A stretch of 64,000 bases of DNA from Tubulanus polymorphus (taxonomy: Eukaryota; Nemertea; Palaeonemertea; Tubulaniformes; Tubulanidae), in NCBI RefSeq assembly GCF_964204645.1, contig NC_134025.1, positions 2,361,001-2,425,000 of the forward strand, written 5' to 3'. Under the pieces are notes generated by a model, which made no database searches, was not told where the DNA came from, and saw only the letters and a list, made by a program, of their open reading frames with translations. Position 1 is the stretch's first letter. Each line of letters begins with the position of its first letter. The position numbers and the translations under genes are program-made. Shown in pieces: positions 1-56,573 of the stretch.

Positions 1-845
1 ATTCCTCTACAACTGTCATTCCCTACATTCCTCTACGACTGTCATTCCCTACATTCCTCTACGACTGTCATTCCCTCAATTCCCCTACAACTGTCATTCC
101 CTCAATTCCTCTACAACTGTCATTCCCTACATTCCTCTACGACTGTCATTCCCTACATTCCCCTACAACTGTCATTCCCTCAATTCCTCTACAACTGTCA
201 TTCCCTACATTCCTCTACGACTGTCATTCCCTACATTCCCCTACAACTGTCATACCCTCAATTCCTCTACAACTGTCATTCCCTACATTCCTCTACAACT
301 GTCATTCCCTACATTCCTCTACGACTGTCATACCCTACATTCCTCTACAACTGTCATACCTCTACATTCCTCTACGACTGTCATTCCCTCAATTCCCCTA
401 CAACTGTCATACCCTCAATTCCTCTACAACTGTCATTCCCTACATTCCTCTACAACTGTCATTCCCTACATTCCTCTACGACTGTCATTCCCTCAATTCC
501 CCTACAACTGTCATACCCTCAATTCCTCTACAACTGTCATTCCCTACATTCCTCTACGACTGTCATTCCCTCAATTCCCCTACAACTGTCATACCCTCAA
601 TTCCTCTACAACTGTCATTCCCTACATTCCTCTACAACTGTCATTCCCTACATTCCTCTACAACTGTCATTCCCTACATTCCTCTACGACTGTCATTCCC
701 TCAATTCCCCTACAACTGTCATACCCTCAATTCCTCTACAACTGTCATACCCTCAATTCCTCTACAACTGTCATTCCCTACATTCCTCTACAACTGTCAT
801 TCCCTACATTCCTCTACAACTGTCATAACCCTACATTCCTCTACG
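1..845. repeat. 26-bp minisatellite, truncated by window edge
   Basis: A tandem array of a 26-base unit (ATTCCTCTACGACTGTCATT plus CCCTAC) runs from base 1 to about 845, roughly 32 copies. Units differ mainly at a few sites (CGAC/CAAC, TCT/CCC, CATT/CATA, TAC/TCA). It decays near 830-860 and continues off the left edge. It lies inside a Pellino intron, downstream of the third coding exon. Confidence 0.95.
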
Positions 846-1042
846 AGTCATGCTCTACATTTCTCTAATCTTTAAGTCATCTCCATCGCGTCTGTTTAAA
901 GCCGTTACTATAGCGACAATAACAAAATTGTCAAAGGAATAATCGAAATGACTAATTTGCGATTGACGATGATAAGAAGAAGAGATCCAGTAACAGGTCA
1001 CAGTCACAGTTAGTGATGATGAGTCACAACGTTTCATTTTAC

Positions 1043-4000
1043 CTTCGCCGTTTGAGGATTCTTAACTACATGTTTTTTTCCGGGTTTCACTCCGTTCGAT
1101 TTTGGTCGTTTCAGCAACGAAAACTTGCTGCGTCTTCGACCTTTATCACCTTCGGGTAACGATCCATTATACCTGAAATCGGGACAATCGTCGTAATATA
1201 AAACAGCCTCACACGCGATCAAGTGAACAACAATTTCACAACTCGTTTTCAAAGAAAATTGATCGAAGCTGGTGTTTGCTGAATTAATGCTTCGATTGGA
1301 TTAAACTCTTTATGGAAAATACAACAAAAAAAAAAAATTTGCTCTCAAAAAGTTCGAATTTTCAAAAACTATGTAGGTCTATACAAAATGTATAATAAAT
1401 GATTACAGTCAACTGATATTAATCTCAGTGTAGGGTTAACGAATAAAAAACCACAGTAGATCTATAGTTAGTTGTACTATCAGTTATACCATGGACGTAT
1501 AAACTAGATCTAGTTTATACGTCCATGGTTATACTATGACACTTGAATCTAGTCTAATTCTCTAGTAGGTTGTTGTACAACATACAATAAAATATTCAAT
1601 AGTAAATACATACCCCAAGACAATCAACTCCCCGAACTTCAAAGGAGACTTGATCTTTTTGTTCTCCTTTTTACTGTCACCGTCCCTAAAATGAAATCAA
1701 CACATATTTAAATGTTTAAACGACCTAATGACAATATTCAACAAAGAGACACGGTGGATACCGTAAAGTTTGCACCATCTTCAGCCGATACACGAATACA
1801 ACACACTGAATTCTATCAGTAATGAACCAAACGCTTCATTTCTTGGAAATGAATTGCAGTGTTCAATGATCGGGAATAAGTCAGTAAAACGTTCCGAGAA
1901 ATAGTCACTTTGTTTGTACGTTGTAACAAGTTGTAACTCGCCTACTCATTATTAACTAATGTGACCTGAATAGAAAGCGTGGAGTTACTCATACAGCCGT
2001 CCCTTCGCAACATGATGACTATCTTTCTTTAAACCATGTACTTGGAGTAGTCAAATGATTACTCCAAGAACAGTGGAGCCCGCGTTTTTACAATGTCCGG
2101 GCATGACACTAGCGTCTAGTCATGTGGCTTATTTTTTTAGCAGGTCCTTGCTTGAATATTTTCTACAAAATGTTTAAACAACTTGTTTACATATAAATTG
2201 TTATTCACTATAGGCTGATACCAATTGTTTAAACATTTTGATTGAAGTTGCGAGATAAAACTGATTGACCGGTGAATATTGCAACATTCTCTGAATTGTC
2301 ACAGTTCACGTATGATGTTCTGGAAGTCGAATATGAATCTCTATTTTGGAATATTTTACGCGTTGGTCGTGTTTGAATTGGTAGAAGCGCTCGAGGTAAG
2401 AGATTCGTCGTCTTACGTGAAACGTTTTGCGCATGAAAATACATTTGAAGAATTGGACGACATCAAGGCAAAATCGGAAGAATTGTTTGTAAACAAACGA
2501 GGTGTGATAACCGAAACAGATAGAAAGATGATTGTCAATATGCACAATGAAATACGACAACGGGTACCTGCGACTGATATGTTGAAAATGTACTGGAATG
2601 GAAAACTGGCTGATGCTGCAAAACAATGGGCGGAAAAATGTATATTTAAAAACAACGATGGCCCTATGTTTAAATTAGGAATGAATATTATTAAACCAGG
2701 GATGAATATTGCTGGTTCTTCATCCGCTGGTGACTGGCGAGATGCTATAACAGCTTGGGGAAAAGAAGTAAAAGATTTCGAATATGGCCGAAAAAGCACC
2801 GTAACAACCGGTCATTACACACAAATGATCAAGTCATCCTCTAACCTAATCGGGTGTGGTTTTCAAAAATGTCCGAGTATAAACTTCTTTGTTTGTTATT
2901 ATGGCCCACAAAACCAGTTTCCGTCCGACTTATTACGACCATATACACCTGGTTTAAAAGGCAAAGCTTGTCCATCAAGAGTAAGAGACGGACTGTGCGA
3001 TTGTAGAACAGTCATTTGTGCAGATGGTAAACATTTGGACCCAGAAACGTGTAAGTGTCAATGAGCGTCTTCAAGATTTGCTGCTAATGAAACATCACCA
3101 TGTGTCGAATAACTTTATCTTTATTACTGCCAAAAAGTGCACTGTTATTCAAAGGATGATTAGTTTAACAGTGAAATAAAAGGTTATGGTATTAAAAAGT
3201 AAGTCTGAATACTTTATCAATGTGAGCTGAATAGAATAATGGAGTTACTCATAACTGTGACACAAGATGACTATTCAAAAGTCAGACAGGTAGAATTCCT
3301 AAATCGTGATTGTGAAGTATTTTTTCGATTAGAGGGTCCACAACAATCAGTAATAGAAAGACACAGTCTAAAGATTTTGCGGGGGGGGGGGGGGGGGGAG
3401 GGAGATATCTCGTACTACTCTAAAAATAATACATTAAATACAAATTTAATTCACTAACATTATAAAAATAATGAACTCACATTGTAATGTGGGAAATTTT
3501 TCTAACAGGTCCTCCAACTTTTATTTTTCATTTTTCTCTGTGAAATGTTTTAACAACTGGTTTACATTGTCAACTAAAAAGGTAGCCCTCTATACCTATG
3601 CAAACCAGTTGTTTAAACATTTTTATTCACGATACTTTCGTTACGGGTTTAAAACGGGACAACTGTAGAATCCTGCATCAATTGAATAGTCACATTTACC
3701 CGAACGGCTACAACGTTCCTCAAGTCGAATATGAATCTCTATTTGGGAATATTTTACGCGTTGATCGTGTTTGAATTGGTAGAAGCGCTCGAGGTAAGAG
3801 ATTCATCATCTCACGTTTAACGTTTTGCTCCGAATGTAGATAGTATGGATAGAACGATGATCGTTGATTTACACAATGATCTACGACGTAAAGTATCCCC
3901 TCCTGCAATTGATATGCTGAAAATGTTCTGGAACGAAGAACTCGCGCAAGCTGCACAAGAATGGGCGGACAGGTGTGAATTTCGACCCCATTGAATGTCC

Positions 4001-4990
4001 TAGATGAAACAAACCTAGGAATAAATTTAGTCGTTCAATCATATTTCGGATGGTACGGAGCTTTGAAAACTTGGCGCGACGAAGGCGCAGATTTTATTCA
4101 TGGTGAAAGAAGCCCCGAAACGGTTCACTACGCGCAGATGGTTTAATCAACGGCTTATCGAATCGGATGCGGTTTGAAACAATGTCCGAATGAAAATTAC
4201 TTTTATGTCTGCTATTACGGGCCACGAGGCCAGCATCCTACCGACACTGCTCCGCCATATACAGCCGGCCCAACGGGTTCAGCATGTCCATCGACACTAG
4301 AAGATGGACTGTGCAATTGTGGAACCAACGCATGTTTAAACGATGCACAGTTGGACCCATATACGTGCAGCTGTCCTAATGGGCCGGTCCTAATCTAATT
4401 TATATTTGGTAATAATTGTCTACGAACGTAAGCAAGATTTAGATATGAAAAATAGATCGTTATTCCTGCTGAAAATTGCACTTAATTGTATTTTTAAGGT
4501 AATTTAACGATGATGAAATAAAAGGTTATGGTATTAAAACCCTATCTTTGCTAAGTCTCGAATTTTCAGTCTGTGACTTTTTTACAGCGTGACTGTGACT
4601 TTTGAAACTAGCCTATAGCCTGTCATTGATTTGACTGACTGACTGATTGTTGACACACAGTCCTTTGGATCCAGTTCACTTATTTTAGGTGTAGTCATCA
4701 CGAGTCATCGTGCCAACCCAAATCCATTCTAACAACAAGTGAACAATTAAAAAGACGGATTGTGCGGGGGAGGTCGTCGTGCCTTGGGTGCAGTGGAAAA
4801 AACTGACAGAATCAGAGAGTAGAGAGCTAGAGTCTAATATTAATTTAATTTAATTTAATATTAGTGTAGACTGCAGTGAGTGTAGTAGTCAGCAGGAGAA
4901 CGCTAGAAGGATCTACTACTTGACTGGAGGAGGAAAAGAGTAAAGAGATGGATTAGGAGAATATACTCACTTTTTCGGTGTGTCGGGCAT
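1043..4990 (-). CDS. PELI: Pellino-type E3 ubiquitin ligase, first three coding exons (partial)
   Basis: Partial minus-strand gene. Coding exon 1 is 4971-4990 (start codon at 4990-4988, MPDTPK then a split Lys, donor GTGAGT). Exon 2 is 1614-1685 and contains FGELIVLG. Exon 3 is 1043-1172 and contains [17 protein letters not shown], then [10 protein letters not shown]. Phases agree across both junctions (2 bases carried each time). The motifs match the start of the Pellino FHA-like domain ([20 protein letters not shown], KRPKANGVKP in vertebrates). Pellino proteins are RING-like E3 ligases that bind phosphorylated IRAK/Pelle kinases in Toll/IL-1 signalling; that role is family knowledge. The rest of the FHA core and the RING-like domain are off the left edge. 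Intron 1 holds two CAP genes on the other strand. Exon 1 is only 20 nt and is supported by phase and donor rather than by similarity. Confidence 0.85.
1488..1529. repeat. perfect 42-bp palindrome without spacer
   Basis: The 21 bases from 1488 are exactly the reverse complement of the 21 bases ending at 1529, with AGATCT at the centre. The symmetry stops at both ends. It lies in the Pellino intron between exons 2 and 3. Confidence 0.95.
2167..2239. repeat. inverted repeat upstream of the CAP gene
   Basis: An arm starting at 2167 (AAAATGTTTAAACAACTTG) pairs with an arm ending at 2239 (CCAATTGTTTAAACATTTT) with two mismatches and a loop of roughly 35 bases. The same element lies at the same relative place upstream of the second CAP copy. 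Confidence 0.75.
2312..3064 (+). CDS. secreted CAP/SCP-domain protein, intronless
   Basis: An uninterrupted frame of 250 codons from the first ATG (2312); ATGs at 2315 and 2333 are also usable. The one at 2333 opens directly into a hydrophobic signal peptide ([19 protein letters not shown]). Mature features are the CAP helix region (HNEIRQRV, then [18 protein letters not shown]), the CAP signature GHYTQMI, the second signature FFVCYYGP, and a C-terminal Cys-rich tail ([14 protein letters not shown], then DPETCKCQ). CAP proteins (CRISP, venom-allergen and pathogenesis-related groups) are extracellular and act in defence, reproduction or secretion; which applies here cannot be told. A poly(A) signal AATAAA lies at 3175-3180. 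The gene sits inside Pellino intron 1 on the opposite strand. A strong donor-like GAG|GTAAGA follows the signal peptide but is not needed, because the frame stays open. Confidence 0.85.
   Translation: MMFWKSNMNLYFGIFYALVVFELVEALEVRDSSSYVKRFAHENTFEELDDIKAKSEELFVNKRGVITETDRKMIVNMHNEIRQRVPATDMLKMYWNGKLADAAKQWAEKCIFKNNDGPMFKLGMNIIKPGMNIAGSSSAGDWRDAITAWGKEVKDFEYGRKSTVTTGHYTQMIKSSSNLIGCGFQKCPSINFFVCYYGPQNQFPSDLLRPYTPGLKGKACPSRVRDGLCDCRTVICADGKHLDPETCKCQ
3381..3398 (+). repeat. run of 18 G
   Basis: An uninterrupted G18 tract followed by AGGGAG, between the two CAP copies. It could form a G-quadruplex, but homopolymer length is also a weak point of any assembly. Confidence 0.9.
3543..3622. repeat. 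inverted repeat upstream of the CAP pseudogene
   Basis: Arms of 21 bases (3543-3563 and 3602-3622) are reverse complements with one mismatch, separated by about 38 bases. It is the counterpart of the element at 2167-2239. Confidence 0.85.
3731..4398 (+). pseudogene. broken CAP/SCP-domain paralogue
   Basis: Second copy of the CAP gene. The signal peptide is nearly unchanged (starts at 3731, MNLYFG or MNLYLG-like), followed by EVRDSSSHV and an in-frame TAA near 3818. The next segment ([18 protein letters not shown], then [21 protein letters not shown]) is open until a frame change near 3990. The frame then continues as [21 protein letters not shown] to HYAQMV and a second TAA near 4144. The last part ([20 protein letters not shown], then a Cys-rich end) closes at 4398, with AATAAA at 4517-4522. 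Two stops and one frameshift make a full-length product impossible. Domain-internal residues remain well conserved, so the loss looks fairly recent, or selection lasted after duplication. Confidence 0.85.
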
Positions 4991-7447
4991 CACTCTGACA
5001 GCAGGTCACTAGCCACACAGCACATACAACACGGGCAACATTAATCCTGCTAAATTCATCTATATATTATCAATCTGTGATCACGAATCTTTAATTCAAG
5101 CTTTTGTTTCGAGAAAAGTGCACAATATCAACATTACAGGTGGCGCTGTAGTCTAATGAAAAATAGATCAACTAAATTGAAAACAAGTCGCTATTTGCAA
5201 ATTCCTGCTTAAAGTTTTTTTCTCATCATGTTCACCATGGATTGATAAATTTCAGCTGAGAAAATTTATCTAGATGAACTGAATTGAAGAAATTCCACCT
5301 TCCAAGCCAAAAATTGTTTTTTCAGCGAACACAACGTTTCGGCCGGCCAATATAAATTCAATCAAATTAACTTTATTTATACTAGTTGTAGTATAAATTA
5401 ATGGGATAGGGACCACAAATTTAAACACGAAACTTATAACGAATATGCTTTGGATATGATAAAGTGTTCAATTCAATACAAATTTTTGTACAAAAGAGAA
5501 GAGCCGGAAGTAATAGGCGGCGCGTGAAGGATTGTGGGAAGGTAGACTCATTTCCGGGTTGTTGAATAGATGAACGACCAGATGAACACAGCTCACTTAC
5601 TCACAGCTCACTCACGACTCGTATAGTTTGTCCTCCTATTCTATTCAAGCGCGTGAGTGTTGACCTTATGCTTGTCAATTTGATTGCGCACTAATTCTCG
5701 TCATTGTTGAATATCCTATCTTTGCTGAATTTTCTTTTCAGTCAGTCTGCCAGTGCCATTTTCAGTCGTGTCAGGTGTAATTTTGCTCCGGTTGGGGCGG
5801 GGCAAAATCGAAGTGTACAATACCTGCTGAATAGTAGTACACCTACAAGGAAGCCTGGGTGCACACCACCGATCACTTAAATCGAATGTCCCTAGGAATA
5901 TAAGCTTAAATGCCAAACTTATATGTCAGACCTGTGACAGTACCATGAATCTTAATTAATTTTAAATCCAAGCAGGCTACAGCAGTAGACAGGTCGAGTT
6001 TTTAAGTGGGCGTCTTTAGTAAAAGTCAAGGAATATAATTAACGGCTTCATCATTCCTTTGAAGCCTGTTTGCTTATTTTCTAATGAAAAACTCCTAATT
6101 TAAAAGGATTAGTTAAAGTCACAGACAGTGGAGTGTACTCTTTACTTCGACTGATCGATTGATCAGCCTCCAAAACATTCTGTGTTACAATCACATTCTG
6201 GCAGCCCTATCAAGCACTTCATTCATCATCTAGGACTAGACCCTAAATGTATTATCCTTCCCACTACTTCAGCAGTATAAATCCAGTGAATTACTGTATA
6301 ATTTGGGATTAAGGTACTATTGAGCCCTTAGCCTAACAAATGGAGATGAGGAACTGCTCTACTTTGTGATTGGTCTGATGATAATGATATGATATTTTCA
6401 GTGATCCAGTCATGCTTGACTGGTCACCATACCTGAATGGTCACCACTGCTGATCAGACAAACTAACACATATCACCCACCCTGACTTGGTGGTCCAGTG
6501 GTTATTTCAAAGGGTTTGAAAGCTGGAGGCCCAGGTTCAAATCCCACCCGAGACAATCTAGGGTTAGAGTTATTACTGAGCTAGATCAAGATTATTGATT
6601 AAATGTGAGATGACCAAACGTTAAACTTTTAAATGTTTTCACATTATTTATGTCAATAGAAATGTATTCTTCCTTTATCAAGATGCGTCAGTTCATTCCA
6701 GTTCACTTTGTCCAGTACTTCATTGCCGTAGGTTCCAGGTTTAAAATCCCGGAAGCATCAGGTTCATTTCAAGAATATCATCCCTTGAAGAAATACCTTT
6801 TCCCTGACATAAAAGAATTGGACCTTAAAAACTACCCTCACTGAAATAAGAGAACTGCAATAAAAACTCCTACTGAAATGAAAATCCCAACACATTTCAA
6901 ATAATATTTTTTCAGTTTGTATACTCAATAAAACAAACACTCATACTGACTGCACTACTGCAATACTCATATAGGCAACTTCAGCACTTCGAATAGTGAA
7001 TATCTGAAATTCTCTACCTGATGATGTTGTATCATGCGAATCACTAGACCTATTCAAGAAAAAACTCGACAAGCAATGGACAAATTACGAACTGAAATTT
7101 AATTATAAAGCAAAATGAACTGAAACTAGTCTATCCCCTTTTAGCAGCGCACTACGACGCAGATAACGGACTATGTACAGCTAACCAGTGCAAGATCGCA
7201 GAGCGGTCACTCACTTATATGCTGATACTGATACTGATACTGCAGTTCAATATCTAGCCAATAGCTGGAAAAACAACCAATGTTTGAAATGATTTGTTTA
7301 CATTCCAAGACTTATAACAATCATCATTCAATTTATACATTTTCATCAGGGAACCCAATAAACCAAAACAATACAGGCATCATTTCAATCAACCTCATAA
7401 AACAATGCTTTTTTTGATATATTCTTATATTAATCTATCTTTTACAG
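4991..7447. other. divergent intergenic region between Pellino (-) and dynein (+)
   Basis: I see no coding exon here. It must contain the Pellino promoter and 5' UTR, and probably the dynein promoter with a non-coding first exon, because a splice-acceptor-like TTTTACAG ends at 7447, just before the dynein start exon. A tRNA-like SINE fragment lies at about 6485-6555. No TATA box or initiator can be assigned with confidence. Confidence 0.5.
6485..6555 (+). mobile_element. tRNA-derived SINE fragment or tRNA-like relic
   Basis: An A-box-like TGGTCCAGTGG (6491-6501) and a B-box-like GGTTCAAATCC (6534-6544) lie at tRNA-like spacing. The sequence does not close into a clean cloverleaf, so a SINE head is more likely than a working tRNA. 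Confidence 0.5.
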
Positions 7448-7529
7448 GTTTACCTTTGCATTCTGTGATTTATAAGAAAAAAAAGAAGAAAGACTATCTT
7501 TGGTGAGACAAAGTTGAAAGGCCATCGAT

Positions 7530-54830
<47,301 letters not shown>

Positions 54831-55441
54831 ACTTATAACCGCAAAAAACTTCAATATCTGACTATAGCTGCAATCACATGAGCAATTTTGACGCAACCTG
54901 TGACCAATTTGGCCAGGCCAACCATTCACCCTGGTACCAAATGGGTCCATGTCTGTTTAAAATTTGAGCGATTTTTTCTGTATGAGGAATTATCATCTGT
55001 ATGTTCTGGAAGTGACTCACCTCACTGCATCAATTTAGCAACGAATAAGTGATTTATGCGTGTTCCAATTTGGCACGGGCGAAATAAGACTATAGTCTCG
55101 GCAAATTACCTCCATTTGATTGCAGCTTATATCTATTAATATCATATAATCAATTCTGTTGAAAGGAACATGTAATGTGGAAGGATGATGCTTGACGAAT
55201 ACAAAAACTGAATCAACTCTGTTGATTTTGTTCGAAATCATATATAAAACCCTTGAACTGCAAGCCTTTATCTCATATACAATCTTCGGTGATGGTATTT
55301 TCTTGAAAGAACTCATGAACTTTGGCGAGATCTTAAGGGTAAAACAGATTTCAAAAACAGTGTATTATCTTCCGTGTTGTTATTCCTTCATATCTTATAT
55401 TTGTGCTTTATGAAATCATGTGCTGGTCAGATTCTGTGGCG

Positions 55442-55447
55442 AATAAA
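55442..55447 (+). terminator. DYNC1H1: candidate dynein poly(A) signal
   Basis: First AATAAA downstream of the dynein stop codon (54830), giving a 3' UTR of about 0.6 kb. Confidence 0.5.
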
Positions 55448-55547
55448 CTCTCATTGAATGTGGGTAAAGTATTGCTGTTGTATTGTATATATTTTGAGAG
55501 AAGGATCGATGAATAGTTTCTGCTGATTCGGGTAGACTTCATGCTGG

Positions 55548-55635
55548 TATCAACCTGCAGCCTGCATTCCCTCATTTAAAGACATCAACCTGCAGCCCGC
55601 ATTCCCTCGTTTAAAGACATCAACCTGCAGCTCCT
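55548..55635 (+). repeat. 35-bp tandem repeat, about 2.3 copies
   Basis: The unit ATCAACCTGCAGCCTGCATT plus CCCTCATTTAAAGAC is repeated with few changes. Confidence 0.85.
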
Positions 55636-56364
55636 AATTGAAAATCAACTACCGGTATCGACATTTTATCTGCACACAAAATGTGATTGTCTAGAACCTT
55701 GTTCCACGAACTGGGTACAGTTTCACAGCTAGGACAGAGCTAAATGTCTATTTTAGTCTGGTCTCGGGACTACAGATTGACTGACATCTCAAGACGATTT
55801 AGTACAAATGAAAACTTCAAGAAGTCAAGAATGATTTTGTCAATAAAGCTGTTCGCTCTTCTTTTATTTATTTACGAAAATCATTATTTACTCGATGGAG
55901 CCTTGCTGTATATCATGGGATACCATAACAGGCACCTCCTGGTTGTAAGGTTGAATCCCTCACTGATGAACATTGGAATTCACATTTATCACCAGCTGGT
56001 GATTTAATGAAATACTTTGGACATCTCTTAACTGGAAACGAACAAAATACGTATCAGTCAAATGTACATTAGTGGATGCTGCTAGTAGGAATTTGATGGA
56101 GACTAACCACTCTTCAGTTTGCAGTAGCCATCAGCTTGCGATACTGTGTCAGCTGGACATTTCCCACCTTTGATAAAGGAAGCATCAAGGATCAACATAT
56201 ATTTTCTATTGTCTTATTTAGACCATATATTTTTTGCAGATATGCAAATGTTTGTTAATTGTTTTATAGGAGCTATATGGCTTAGTCGACTACATGTAGG
56301 GGATGCGATCTGTCGCAACTGGTGGCAAATGGGTGCTTAGGTCGGTTGTCAGTGACTGTGTGGG

Positions 56365-56541
56365 ACTACACCATATAGTGCTGCCGCTATGCTAAACGTT
56401 AGCGGATTTTTGATACACTAACATGAATCGACTCTGGCAATCGATGTGGACGTGCTGCCCGTTGGTTGCCAGAGCTGGTTCTTGTTAGTGCATCAAAAAT
56501 CCGCTAACAATGCGCATAGCGGCAGCACCGTATGGTGTAGT
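56365..56541. mobile_element. fold-back MITE of about 177 bp
   Basis: Long inverted arms (ACTACACCATATAGTGCTGC at the left; near reverse complement ending GGTGTAGT at the right) with shared inner TTAGCGGATTTTTGATRCACTAAC. The central region has GGCAAYCG and TTGCC motifs facing each other. No frame. Confidence 0.8.
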
Positions 56542-56573
56542 GAGGCATCACCTTGGGAGACTTGGATGAGAAA

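Larger units (their letters stand above)
1955..4540 (+). repeat. tandem segmental duplication carrying the two CAP genes
   Basis: Two diverged units lie head to tail, about 1955-3216 and 3217-4540. Shared landmarks in the same order are GGAGTTACTCATA at the start, an inverted repeat containing TTGTTTAAACAT, the CAP reading frame, and an identical end GAAATAAAAGGTTATGGTATT with a poly(A) signal. The left unit holds an intact gene and the right unit a broken one. Confidence 0.85.
54831..56573. other. convergent intergenic region, dynein 3' UTR and VWA-mucin 3' flank
   Basis: No coding exon seen. It contains a candidate dynein poly(A) signal (AATAAA 55442-55447), a 35-bp unit repeated about 2.3 times (55548-55635) and a fold-back element (56365-56541). 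The two flanking genes converge, so transcript ends may overlap. Confidence 0.7.

Noticed and set aside
3794-3840. A 46-nt GTAAGA...TAG mini-intron that would remove the first stop of the CAP pseudogene
   Set aside because: Removing 46 bases shifts the frame into nonsense, and the intact copy reads straight through the same donor. Later stops and a frameshift remain in any case.
4832-4863. AT-rich imperfect palindrome CTAATATTAA...TTTAATATTAG
   Set aside because: The inner TTTAATTTAA units are a simple repeat rather than paired arms, and the match is confined to the ends.
5716-5916. Minus-strand open frame upstream of Pellino
   Set aside because: Low complexity of evidence: no motif, no homology I recognise, and a length expected by chance in a possible UTR region.
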